From the NCBI RefSeq assembly GCF_003725695.1, contig NZ_RJSE01000003.1:62001-126000 (forward strand): 64,000 nucleotides of DNA. The letters run 5' to 3'. The DNA is from Nocardioides marmoriginsengisoli (GTDB lineage Bacteria > Actinomycetota > Actinomycetes > Propionibacteriales > Nocardioidaceae). A program made the position numbers and the translations under genes. Below the pieces are notes generated by a model that made no database searches, was not told the origin of the DNA, and worked only from the letters and a program-made list of their open reading frames with translations. Within the stretch, counting starts at the first letter, position 1, and the number at the start of each line of letters is the position of its first letter. Positions 7,442 to 15,196 of the stretch are shown here, piece by piece.

Positions 7442-8674
7442 GTGACCTTGGCGACGACGACCGACAGCGAAGCCCGCTACGCCGACCTGCTCGACCGGCT
7501 TCGCGAGGTCTCCGGCTTCGCCGAGAACCTTGCCCGCCGGGTCCAGGCCGAGGTCGGGCCCTTCACCGGTCCGGTCGACGGCCGCCGGAACAGGCTGATC
7601 CGGATGGCGACAGAAGGTGCCGTCCGGCTCTTCTTCGACGTCGCCGCCGGCCGGGAGCACACCTCGCGCCGGGTCGACGACCTGTTCGCGAAGATGGGCC
7701 ACGGCGAGGCCACCGACGAGCACGACCTCAGCCCGATGCTGGCCGCGCTCGACCTCGCGGCGCAGATGTCCTGGGACCTGGTCCGTTCGCTCGCCGTCGA
7801 GCACGCTGCCAGTGCGGCAGCTCTCGACCGGCTGGGCGAGGCGATCGACACCGTCTTCGCGCGGCTGACCGAGCAGGTCAAGCGCGGGCACCAGACCGCC
7901 CTCCACCAGCTCGCCCGGAAGCCGCACCGGCGCCGTCACGACCTCGCCGAAGCCCTCCTCACCGGCACCGACCCGTACCTGGCCTCGATCGCGGCCGAGT
8001 GGACCGTTCCGACCACGGTGGTGGTGCTGGCTCTCGAAGTGACCCCCGCAGGCACCGACGAAGTGCCACCGTGGCGGGACTCCCCCGAGCTACTGGTCTG
8101 CTCGACCGGCCTGAGCGACCCGGGACCGATGCTGGTGACGACTCCGGAACATCTCGCGGCGGCGCTCGACCTTCTCGACCAGGACCGGTCGGTCACCCGG
8201 ATCGCGACCAGCTGGCCGGTGAACCTGGCGAGCACACCGGCCGCGAGCCTCTGGACCCGGCGCGCGATCGACCTCGCCCGACGCGGGGTGATCCCGACCG
8301 CCCGGGTGATCGAGTGCCTGCGCCACCGCACCCAGCTCTGGCTGCACGCGGAGCCGTACATGCGTCAGCAGCTCTGCCAGGAGCTGCTCGCTCCGCTGCT
8401 CGCCGAGACCCCGAACTCGCGCGAGATCCTCTCCGAGACCCTGCTCACCTGGCTGGAGACCCGGGACAGCGCTCCCGCGATCGCGGCCCGGCTGGACGTG
8501 CACCCGCAGACCGTCCGGTACCGCTGGAAGCGGATCAACGAGATCTTCGGCGAGGCGCTGCACGACCCTGAGCTGGTCGTCCAGCTGACGATGCTGCTCA
8601 AAGCCAGCGTGCCGTTGTGGAAGGCAGGCGACCAGAGCGACTTCGAGCGCTTCCACACCGAGGGCGAGGAATGA
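7442..8674 (+). CDS. PucR/CdaR-family helix-turn-helix regulator, copy 2
   Basis: A 410-residue paralogue of the preceding regulator with the same order: an N-terminal helical sensing region, the shared block DLFAKMGHGEATD (near residue 80), and a C-terminal helix-turn-helix (SAPAIAARLDVHPQTVRYRW). The tails of both copies are nearly identical (LTMLLKASVPLW), consistent with recent tandem duplication and overlapping targets. GTG 7442 sits directly against GGGGGAGG; TTG 7448 has better spacing and may be the true start. Its stop overlaps the start of the degenerate P-type ATPase gene (ATGA), so the two are translationally coupled. The likely targets are the adjacent importer and secreted cassette. 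The ligand is unknown. Confidence 0.87.
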   Translation: MTLATTTDSEARYADLLDRLREVSGFAENLARRVQAEVGPFTGPVDGRRNRLIRMATEGAVRLFFDVAAGREHTSRRVDDLFAKMGHGEATDEHDLSPMLAALDLAAQMSWDLVRSLAVEHAASAAALDRLGEAIDTVFARLTEQVKRGHQTALHQLARKPHRRRHDLAEALLTGTDPYLASIAAEWTVPTTVVVLALEVTPAGTDEVPPWRDSPELLVCSTGLSDPGPMLVTTPEHLAAALDLLDQDRSVTRIATSWPVNLASTPAASLWTRRAIDLARRGVIPTARVIECLRHRTQLWLHAEPYMRQQLCQELLAPLLAETPNSREILSETLLTWLETRDSAPAIAARLDVHPQTVRYRWKRINEIFGEALHDPELVVQLTMLLKASVPLWKAGDQSDFERFHTEGEE

Positions 8675-9807
8675 GCCGCAGAGCTACGGGCCGGCTCGCG
8701 ATCGCGGGGGTCGGGGTGGCGGTGCTGGCGGGAGCCATCCAGGTGCTCCTCGGCGCCGGCACCGACCGCGCGACTCAGGTCACGATCGCGACCTTCCTCG
8801 CTCTCTCCCCGGCCCCGATGCTGCTTGCCCCGGCCCTCGCCCGCGCTGTCGCCGTACGACGGAGCCGGGGCCTCGGGGTGCGCGCCTGGGGTTCCGCGGC
8901 GCTCGTCCGAGCCGCCCGCGTGGACCTCCTGGTGCTGGACAAGGCCGGGACGGTGACGACCGGCGCGCTCCGAGTGGTCTCGGTCGACCCGCTCGATCAG
9001 GCCGACGACCGCAACCTGCGCTGGTTCGCGGGTGCGCTCTGCCATGCGTTGCCGACCCCGGTCGGTCGTGCCGTCTCGCGGCTCGCCGCCGGCGGTCGCA
9101 GCACGGAGGTCGAGGAGGTCCCCGGGATCGGCGTCGTCGGCTCGGTGGACCGGCACCCGGTTCGGGTCGGGGCACCGGCGTGGTTGGAGCTCCCGGCGCC
9201 ACCGAGCATCGGTCACGTGCTCGGAGTCGAGGTGGACGGCCGCCCGTTCGGCACCATCACCGTCGAGGACACGCTCCGCGCCGATGCCGCGCACGACGTC
9301 CGCGGACTGCACCGGCTGGACCTGCAGACTGTCCTGGTCTCCGACGACACCCCGGCGCGGACCGAGGCCGCCGCCCGGGCCGCCGGGGTCGGGCGATGGC
9401 ACGGCGAGCTCGACGGAGCCGCCCAGGCGGCTCAGGTCCGCGACCTTCGGCAGTACGGCCGTTCGGTCGCCGTCGTGGCTCCGTACCGCGTGGACGGACC
9501 GCTCACCGTGGCCGACTTGGCGGTCTGCGACAGCTGGCCCGGCCCGCCGCCCCCGTACGGCGTCGCGCTGGAGGACCTCGACGTCGCGCGGCTCGGCCCG
9601 GTGATCGCGCACGCCCGCCGTGCGATCGCCCGAGCCCGTCACGGCACCCTGGTCGGCTCGATCGGCGCGGCGCTGACCGGGATCGCGGCCGCGTCCGGAG
9701 CCCTCGACCTCCCGGTGAGCGTCGGTCTCGCTACCGCGAACCTGGCGCTGGTCGCAGGCGCCGTCCTGCGTCCAGGCGGAGCGGTCCGGAGTGCGACACC
9801 TGTGTAA
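8671..9807 (+). CDS. Degenerate P-type ATPase-like protein (probable pseudoenzyme)
   Basis: The 378-residue product aligns in layout with the catalytic half of heavy-metal P-type ATPases but lacks key residues. The membrane segment that should carry CPC reads ALSPAPM (44-50). The phosphorylation motif DKTGT is DKAGTVTTG (90-98), keeping the Asp but losing the essential Thr. The hinge GDGxND is absent, replaced by VVAPYRVDG. The N-terminal membrane helices and actuator domain are missing, while two hydrophobic segments remain at the C-terminus. It is therefore unlikely to pump ions. The frame is intact with strong codon bias, so it is maintained rather than decaying. ATG 8671 overlaps the PucR stop, implying coupled synthesis and a possible sensory or partner role. 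Confidence 0.75.
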   Translation: MSRRATGRLAIAGVGVAVLAGAIQVLLGAGTDRATQVTIATFLALSPAPMLLAPALARAVAVRRSRGLGVRAWGSAALVRAARVDLLVLDKAGTVTTGALRVVSVDPLDQADDRNLRWFAGALCHALPTPVGRAVSRLAAGGRSTEVEEVPGIGVVGSVDRHPVRVGAPAWLELPAPPSIGHVLGVEVDGRPFGTITVEDTLRADAAHDVRGLHRLDLQTVLVSDDTPARTEAAARAAGVGRWHGELDGAAQAAQVRDLRQYGRSVAVVAPYRVDGPLTVADLAVCDSWPGPPPPYGVALEDLDVARLGPVIAHARRAIARARHGTLVGSIGAALTGIAAASGALDLPVSVGLATANLALVAGAVLRPGGAVRSATPV

Positions 9808-9826
9808 ACAGGAGTTGCACTACAGT
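9801..9826 (+). promoter_or_regulatory. Leaderless promoter and possible operator of the TetR gene
   Basis: TACAGT at 9821-9826 ends six bases before the ATG at 9833, the spacing of a leaderless -10 box. TGTAAAC upstream and CTACA at its edge form an imperfect inverted repeat that could be an autoregulatory TetR site. Confidence 0.45.
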
Positions 9827-9832
9827 TTCGAC

Positions 9833-10507
9833 ATGAGTACTCCCAGTCGGCAGTCAGCGGCGGCTGCGCGGCGCAAGGCGCGCGAACAGCAGATCCTGGC
9901 CGCGACCCGCCAGCTCTTCGACGAGTCGGGCGTGCGGGACGCGCAGATCGACGACATCGCCAAGGCGGTCGGGATCAACCGGGCGATCATCTACCGGCAC
10001 TTCAGCGGCAAGGAAGAGCTGTTCGCGCTCGCCGTCGAGGGGTACCTCGAAGAGCTCAAGCAGCGCCTCGAGACCGCGGCCGCCGAGGCGACCGGGACCC
10101 CGTCCGACCGCCTGCGAGCGGTGGTCGCCGCCTTCGTCGACTTCGGCCTGGAGTACCCCGCGTTCGTGGACTGCGCCCAGACGCTGATGCGCCGCCCCGG
10201 CCCCGAGCTGCTCGAGCAGGTCAGTGAAGGCGCGCTCTTCCGGCTCGGTCGGGCGATCTCCGCCTGCTTGCGGACGCTCAAGGAGACCCTGGACGCCGGC
10301 ATCGAGGCCGGAGACTTCAAGGACCAGGACAGCGTGCTGGCCGCGAACTACATGTACGCCTCGGGCCTGGGAGCGTTGCAACTCGCCCGGATCGGGATGC
10401 TCGTCAAGGAGAGCAGTCCGGGCATCCCCGCGATCTCGCCGATCTCCGGCGACCAGGTCAAGGCGTTCCTGACCTCCACCGCGGTCGCCCTCGCCACCGA
10501 TCGCTGA
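9833..10507 (+). CDS. TetR-family transcriptional regulator
   Basis: A 224-residue TetR protein. The N-terminal helix-turn-helix spans about residues 20-60 (DDIAKAVGINRAIIYRHFSG), followed by an all-helical ligand domain. The ATG at 9833 follows a TACAGT box by six bases, suggesting a leaderless transcript; an upstream in-frame GTG is not preferred. It lies between the PucR/pseudo-ATPase pair and the convergent thiolase gene. By location it could control either the lipid-import module or the fadA2-fabG4-htdX genes, whose divergent promoter has repeated AGTTACA words. The ligand is unknown; acyl-CoA is a common effector for relatives. Confidence 0.88.
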   Translation: MSTPSRQSAAAARRKAREQQILAATRQLFDESGVRDAQIDDIAKAVGINRAIIYRHFSGKEELFALAVEGYLEELKQRLETAAAEATGTPSDRLRAVVAAFVDFGLEYPAFVDCAQTLMRRPGPELLEQVSEGALFRLGRAISACLRTLKETLDAGIEAGDFKDQDSVLAANYMYASGLGALQLARIGMLVKESSPGIPAISPISGDQVKAFLTSTAVALATDR

Positions 10508-10577
10508 TCAGGGGCGCGCCAGCGGATCAGATCGCCGAGGAGCGAGTCCGGCCAGGAACGATGCCGGAGCCGGGCAC

Positions 10578-10621
10578 GTCGAGACGTGGTGAGGCAAGCG
10601 CCGAGGTCACCACGTCTCGAC
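10578..10621. terminator. Bidirectional terminator between tetR and the thiolase gene
   Basis: GTCGAGACGTGGTGA (10578-10592) and its exact reverse complement (10607-10621) enclose a 14-base loop, midway between two convergent genes. The arms contain the CGAGAC/GTCTCG word also found in the promoter repeat at 35077-35160. Confidence 0.75.
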
Positions 10622-10642
10622 AAGCTCGACGTCCGGTTGGCG

Positions 10643-11923
10643 TCAGCGCTCGAGGATCGCGACGACGCCCTGGCCACCCGCCGCGCAGACCGAGATCAGC
10701 GCGCGGCCCGAGCCCTTCTCGGCGAGCAGCTTGGCGGCGTTGGCGACGATCCGGCCGCCGGTCGCGGCGAACGGGTGCCCGGCCGCGAGCGAGGAACCCT
10801 TGACGTTCAGCTTCGACCGGTCGATCGAACCGAGCGGCGCGTCCAGGCCCAGGCGCTCCTTGCAGAACACCGGGTCCTCCCACGACGCCAGCGTCGAGAG
10901 CACCTGGGAGGCGAACGCCTCGTGGATCTCGTAGAAGTCGAAGTCCTGCAGGGTCAGGCCGGCACGCGCGAGCATCCGCGGGACGGCGTACGCCGGAGCC
11001 ATCAGCAGACCCTCGCCACCGTGCACGAAGTCGACCGCCGCGGTCTCGTAGTCGGCCAGGAAGGCGAGCGGCTCCAGGCCGTGCTCCTTGGCCCAGTCCT
11101 CCGAGCTGAGCAGCACCGCGGAGGCGCCGTCGGTCAGCGGGGTCGAGTTGGCGGCCGTCATGGTCGCGGCCTCACCCTTGCCGAAGACCGGCTTCAGGGT
11201 GGCGAGCTTCTCCAGCTTGGAGTCGGCACGCAGGTTGTTGTCCCGCTCCAGACCGTTGAACGGCGTGATCAGGTCGTCCTGCCAGCCGGCCTCGTAGGCA
11301 GCGGCCAGGTTGTGGTGAGAGTTCACCGCGAGCTCGTCCTGCGCCTCGCGGGTGATCTGCCACTCCAGCGCGGTCAGCGCCTGGTGCTCGCCCATCGACA
11401 GGCCGGTCCGGGGCTCGCCGTTGGACGGGATCGCCAGGCTGATGTCGCCGGGCCGGATCGAGGCGAGGACGGCGAGGCGGTCCTTGTTGGTCCGGGCGTT
11501 GTTGAGCTTGATCAGCTTCTTGCGGAGCTTCTCGCCGATCGCGATCGGGGCGTCGGAGGTGGTGTCGGTGCCACCGCCGATGCCGGAGTCGATCTGGCCG
11601 AGGGCGATCTTGTTGGCGACGTAGATGATCGCCTGGAGGCCGGTGCCGCAGGCCTGCTGGAGGTCGACGGCCGGGGTCTCCGCAGCGAGGCGGGTGCTCA
11701 GCACGGCCTCCCGGGTCAGGTTGAAGTCCCGGGAGTGCTTGAGCACGGCGCCGGCGGCGACCTCGCCCAGCCGCTCGCCCTCCAGGTTGAACCGCGCGAC
11801 CAGGCCGTCGAGGGTGGCGGTCAGCATCTCCTGGTTCGACGCGGATGCGTAGACGGTGTTCGAGCGAGCGAACGGAATCCGGTTGCCACCGAGGATGGCG
11901 ACGCGACGAGTCTTGGCCTGCAT
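10643..11923 (-). CDS. fadA2: Acetyl-CoA C-acetyltransferase (thiolase), FadA2/FadI-like
   Basis: A 426-residue thiolase that cleaves or forms 3-ketoacyl-CoA. The nucleophilic Cys lies in LQQACGTGLQAI near residue 91. The C-terminal catalytic motifs are EIHEAFA (His near 342) and CAAGGQG (Cys near 416), with the GHPFAATGGR loop before. It diverges from fabG4- and htdX-like genes, the order known from M. tuberculosis Rv0241c-Rv0243, so it probably works with them on fatty acyl chains. The length suits the FadI/trifunctional-beta type rather than the ~390-residue biosynthetic type. A TTCTCC sequence before the ATG gives an AGGAG-like ribosome site on this strand. Whether it is degradative or synthetic is open. 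Confidence 0.9.
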   Translation of the reverse strand: MQAKTRRVAILGGNRIPFARSNTVYASASNQEMLTATLDGLVARFNLEGERLGEVAAGAVLKHSRDFNLTREAVLSTRLAAETPAVDLQQACGTGLQAIIYVANKIALGQIDSGIGGGTDTTSDAPIAIGEKLRKKLIKLNNARTNKDRLAVLASIRPGDISLAIPSNGEPRTGLSMGEHQALTALEWQITREAQDELAVNSHHNLAAAYEAGWQDDLITPFNGLERDNNLRADSKLEKLATLKPVFGKGEAATMTAANSTPLTDGASAVLLSSEDWAKEHGLEPLAFLADYETAAVDFVHGGEGLLMAPAYAVPRMLARAGLTLQDFDFYEIHEAFASQVLSTLASWEDPVFCKERLGLDAPLGSIDRSKLNVKGSSLAAGHPFAATGGRIVANAAKLLAEKGSGRALISVCAAGGQGVVAILER

Positions 11924-12102
11924 GGGGTTCTCCTGATCGATGCGAAGGTCTCACAATACTGGCGCGTAACATCGGGAATTGAAACGCAGTGAGGGCCACG
12001 TCACGAATTTTGGACTCCGAGTTACACCTGAAGTTACATTTGCTGCGCTGACCGGTTCAACGCCCGTGGCAGCGCCCCGATTCCCTGATGCGAGGAACCC
12101 CG
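11924..12102. promoter_or_regulatory. Divergent promoter region, thiolase / fabG4
   Basis: This AT-richer 179-base gap drives two divergent fatty-acid units. AGTTACA occurs twice in direct repeat with a 12-base period (12020-12026 and 12032-12038), and GTAAC occurs again near 11967. Such repeats suggest a repressor site; the TetR gene 2 kb to the left is one candidate. Confidence 0.4.
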
Positions 12103-13440
12103 ATGAGCGACCGTTACCAGTCCTTCAGCTCGAGCCCGATCGGCCAGATGTTCGTCAAGAACCTCGGCCTGCCGAGCCCGGAGAAGCTCGACCGCTACAC
12201 CGAGGGCGCTCCCCTCGTCGACGGCACCGTCCTGGTCGGCGGCGCGGGCCGGCTGACCGACGTCCTGACGGCGACCCTGGACAACCTGGAGATCGCCAGC
12301 ACCCGGACCGCTGCCGAGGGTGAGAAGTACAAGGGCCTGGTCTTCGACGCCACCGGCATCACCGACCCCGAGGGCCTGATCGCCCTCCAGGAGTTCTTCA
12401 CCCCGCTGCTGCGCAGCCTCAAGGGCTGCGCCCGGGTGGTCGTCCTCGGTACCAACCCGACCCAGACCGACTCGACCGACGAGCGGATCGCCCAGCGTGC
12501 TCTCGAGGGCTTCACCCGCTCGCTCGGCAAGGAGATCGGCAAGGGCAGCACCGTGAACCTGGTGTACGTCGCCCCCGGCTCCGAGGGCACCGTCGAGTCC
12601 ACCCTCGCGTTCTTCCTCTCCCCCAAGTCGGCCTACGTCTCGGGCCAGGTCGCCCGGCTCGGCCTCACCGGCACCAAGAAGGCGGCCAAGGTCGCCGACC
12701 AGGCCAAGCCGCTGGCCGGCAAGGTCGCGATCGTCACCGGTGCCTCCCGCGGCATCGGCGAGCAGATCGCCCGGGTCCTGCACCGCGACGGCGCCACCGT
12801 CCTCGGCATCGACGTGCCGCAGGCGGCCAGCGAGCTGCAGGCGCTGATGAAGGAGCTCGACGGCGACACCCTGACTCTCGACATCACCGGCAAGGACGCG
12901 CCTCAGCGGATCGCGCACCACGTCAAGGAGAAGCACGGCGGCGTCGACATCGTGGTGCACAACGCCGGCATCACCCGCGACAAGAAGCTGGCGAACATGG
13001 GCGAGGACCGCTGGTCCTCCGTGATCGCGGTCAACCTCTCCGCGCCGGAGCGGATCACCCGTGAGCTGCTCGACCAGGGCCTGATCAACAAGAACGGCCG
13101 GATCGTCGGCGTCTCCTCCATCGCCGGGATCGCTGGGAACGTCGGCCAGACCAACTACGCCGCCTCCAAGGCCGGCGTCATCGGGTTCGTCGACGCGGTC
13201 GCGCCGGAGCTGAAGAACGACATCACCATCAACGCGGTCGCGCCGGGCTTCATCATCACCGCGATGACGGCCGCCGTCCCGTTCGCCACTCGTGAGGTCG
13301 GCCAGCGGATGAACGCGATGGCCCAGGGCGGTCTGCCGGTCGACGTCGCCGAGGCGATCGCCTGGTACGCCTCCCCCGGTTCGTCCGCGGTCAACGGCAA
13401 CGTCGTCCGGGTCTGCGGCCAGATGATGCTGGGCGCCTGA
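12103..13440 (+). CDS. fabG4: High-molecular-weight 3-oxoacyl-ACP/CoA reductase, FabG4-like
   Basis: A 445-residue SDR with two domains. Residues 1-200 form a flavodoxin-like N-terminal domain without an intact nucleotide loop. Residues 205-445 are the active Rossmann fold with TGASRGIG (near 216) and NNAG-type HNAGITRD. The catalytic Ser lies in VSSIAG, and the Tyr and Lys in NYAASKAG. FabG4 proteins reduce 3-ketoacyl-CoA with NADH. ATG 12103 is preferred over 12088 because GAGGAA precedes it. The htdX-like gene starts two bases after its stop, so reductase and hydratase are made together, and the divergent thiolase completes a three-step fatty acyl set. Confidence 0.92.
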   Translation: MSDRYQSFSSSPIGQMFVKNLGLPSPEKLDRYTEGAPLVDGTVLVGGAGRLTDVLTATLDNLEIASTRTAAEGEKYKGLVFDATGITDPEGLIALQEFFTPLLRSLKGCARVVVLGTNPTQTDSTDERIAQRALEGFTRSLGKEIGKGSTVNLVYVAPGSEGTVESTLAFFLSPKSAYVSGQVARLGLTGTKKAAKVADQAKPLAGKVAIVTGASRGIGEQIARVLHRDGATVLGIDVPQAASELQALMKELDGDTLTLDITGKDAPQRIAHHVKEKHGGVDIVVHNAGITRDKKLANMGEDRWSSVIAVNLSAPERITRELLDQGLINKNGRIVGVSSIAGIAGNVGQTNYAASKAGVIGFVDAVAPELKNDITINAVAPGFIITAMTAAVPFATREVGQRMNAMAQGGLPVDVAEAIAWYASPGSSAVNGNVVRVCGQMMLGA

Positions 13441-13442
13441 GC

Positions 13443-14324
13443 ATGACCGAGCGGATCATCGAAGGCGCCGGATCGGCGCTGCCGTCCATGCTGAAGGCGG
13501 CGCTGCCCGTCGTCCCGGGAGTGAACCTGCTCCCGGGCGTCGCCAAGAAGGGCGGCGACCTGCCCGACCTGCGACTGACCCGCAAGGACGTCACGATCGA
13601 CCCTGCCCACGTGGCGACGTACCGGGAGGTCTGCGGCTTCGAGCCCGGCCAGTACCTGCCGGTCACCTACCCGCACATGCTCGCCTTCCGGCTGCACATG
13701 GGGATCATGACCGACAGCAGCTTCCCGTACGCCGCCATCGGCAGCGTGCACCTGCGCAACTCGGTCACCCAGCACCGTTCGATCGCGCCGACCGAGCTCC
13801 TCGACGTCTCGGCGACCGCGACCAACAAGCGGGCGCACAGCAAGGGCACGATGTTCGACTTCGTCACCACCGTCACCAGCGGCGACGAACTGGTCTGGGA
13901 GTCGGTGTCGACGTACCTGCGTCCGGGTCGCGGCGACAAGGACGCGCAGCCCGAGGGCGCACCGTTCGAGGTCATCGAGGGCAACGGGACCCAGTGGAAG
14001 CTCGGCGCCGACCTGGGCCGCCGCTTCGCCGCGGTCTCGGGCGACTACAACCCGATCCACCTCTACCCGCTGACCGCCAAGGCGTTCGGGTTCCCGAGCC
14101 AGATCGCGCACGGCATCTGGACCAAGGCGCGCTGCGTCGCTGCGATGGAGAGCCGACTGCCCGACGCGGTGACGATCGAGGTCGAGTTCCGCAAGCCGGT
14201 CCTGCTGCCGACCAAGGTCGCCTTCGGCTCGCGGATCGTCGACGACGGACCGGTGCAGGGTCTGGACTTCTCGATGACAAACCCGAAGAACGGCAAGCCG
14301 CACGTGGTGGGCCGCACCCGCTGA
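13443..14324 (+). CDS. htdX: MaoC-like 3-hydroxyacyl dehydratase, HtdX-like
   Basis: A 293-residue double-hotdog protein. The hydratase-2 motif is in the C-terminal half: VSGDYNPIHLYPLTAKAFGF around residues 197-216, with the catalytic Asp and His, then AHGIW. The N-terminal hotdog lacks this motif, as in other MaoC double domains. It would interconvert enoyl- and 3-hydroxyacyl-CoA or ACP. The gene is tightly coupled to the FabG4-like reductase, matching the mycobacterial htdX-fabG4 pair. It converges on tesB with eight bases between the stops, where a small hairpin overlaps both ends. Confidence 0.9.
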   Translation: MTERIIEGAGSALPSMLKAALPVVPGVNLLPGVAKKGGDLPDLRLTRKDVTIDPAHVATYREVCGFEPGQYLPVTYPHMLAFRLHMGIMTDSSFPYAAIGSVHLRNSVTQHRSIAPTELLDVSATATNKRAHSKGTMFDFVTTVTSGDELVWESVSTYLRPGRGDKDAQPEGAPFEVIEGNGTQWKLGADLGRRFAAVSGDYNPIHLYPLTAKAFGFPSQIAHGIWTKARCVAAMESRLPDAVTIEVEFRKPVLLPTKVAFGSRIVDDGPVQGLDFSMTNPKNGKPHVVGRTR

Positions 14325-14338
14325 CACCCGGGTCAGCG
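14319..14338. terminator. Short hairpin at convergent htdX/tesB ends
   Basis: CGCTGAC (14319-14325) pairs with GTCAGCG (14332-14338) over a six-base loop. It overlaps both stop codons and can serve both strands. Confidence 0.5.
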
Positions 14339-15196
14339 CACCCGGATCAGGCCCTCCTGGGCGACGCTGGCCACCAGCCGGCCGTCCGCGGTGAAGACCC
14401 GCGCGAAGGTCAGGCCGCGTCCCCCGGACGCGGCCGGGCTGTGCTGGTCGTAGAGCCACCACTCGTCGGCGCGGAACGGCCGGTGGAACCAGATCGTGTG
14501 GTCCAGCGACGCCGCCTGCACGTTCGGCGAGGAGATGTAGACGCCGTGCGGCACCAGTGCGGCGCCGAGCAGCGTCATGTCGCTGGCGTAGGTGAACGCC
14601 GCCGTGTGCTGGAGCGGCGAGTCGGGCAGGTCGCCGTTCACCCGGATCCAGAGCCGGGCCCGGGCCGGCTCGAGGTCGTGGGGCAGCTCGCCGCCCGGCC
14701 GCGAGTTGCCGGCGTAGCGCACCTCGAGGGCGGCCCACTCCCGCTCCCACTCGCTGGTGTCGCCGTCCTCCTCGCTGCGGGCGTCGAACAGGTCGTTCAG
14801 CGACGGGCAGTCCTCCGGAGCCGGTACGTCGGGCATCACGTCCTGGTGCTCGAGTCCGTCCTCGGGGACCTGGAAGTTCAGCGTCATCCCGAAGATCGGC
14901 CGGCCGTGCTGGCGGGCCACCACCCGCCGGGTGGCGAAGGTGCGGCCGTCGCGAACGTTGTCCACGTCGTACACGATCGGGACCGCGGTGTCGCCGGGCC
15001 GGACGAAGTAGGAGTGCAGCGAGTGCACGACGTACTTCTCGGCCACGGTCCGGGTGGCGGCGACCAGCGCGTGCGCGGCCACCTGTCCCCCGAAGACGCG
15101 CTGCAGCTCGGTCTTCGGCTGCTTCCCGCGGAAGAGGTTGTCCTCGATCATCTCCAGGTCGAGGAGGTCGATCAGCTCGGCTACGGAGGCGGGCAT
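14333..15196 (-). CDS. tesB: Acyl-CoA thioesterase II
   Basis: A 287-residue double-hotdog thioesterase that hydrolyses acyl-CoA to free acid and CoA. Family landmarks include VFGGQVAAHAL near residue 35, VHSLHSYFVRPGD near 57, and the C-terminal LDHTIWFHRPFRADEWW, with the Asp typical of TesB and the acid/Gln/Thr active site. The length fits TesB (about 285). ATG 15196 overlaps the stop of the upstream PAC2 gene by one base, so the two are co-translated. It lies beside fatty-acid enzymes, suggesting control of acyl-CoA pools. Confidence 0.92.
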   Translation of the reverse strand: MPASVAELIDLLDLEMIEDNLFRGKQPKTELQRVFGGQVAAHALVAATRTVAEKYVVHSLHSYFVRPGDTAVPIVYDVDNVRDGRTFATRRVVARQHGRPIFGMTLNFQVPEDGLEHQDVMPDVPAPEDCPSLNDLFDARSEEDGDTSEWEREWAALEVRYAGNSRPGGELPHDLEPARARLWIRVNGDLPDSPLQHTAAFTYASDMTLLGAALVPHGVYISSPNVQAASLDHTIWFHRPFRADEWWLYDQHSPAASGGRGLTFARVFTADGRLVASVAQEGLIRVR

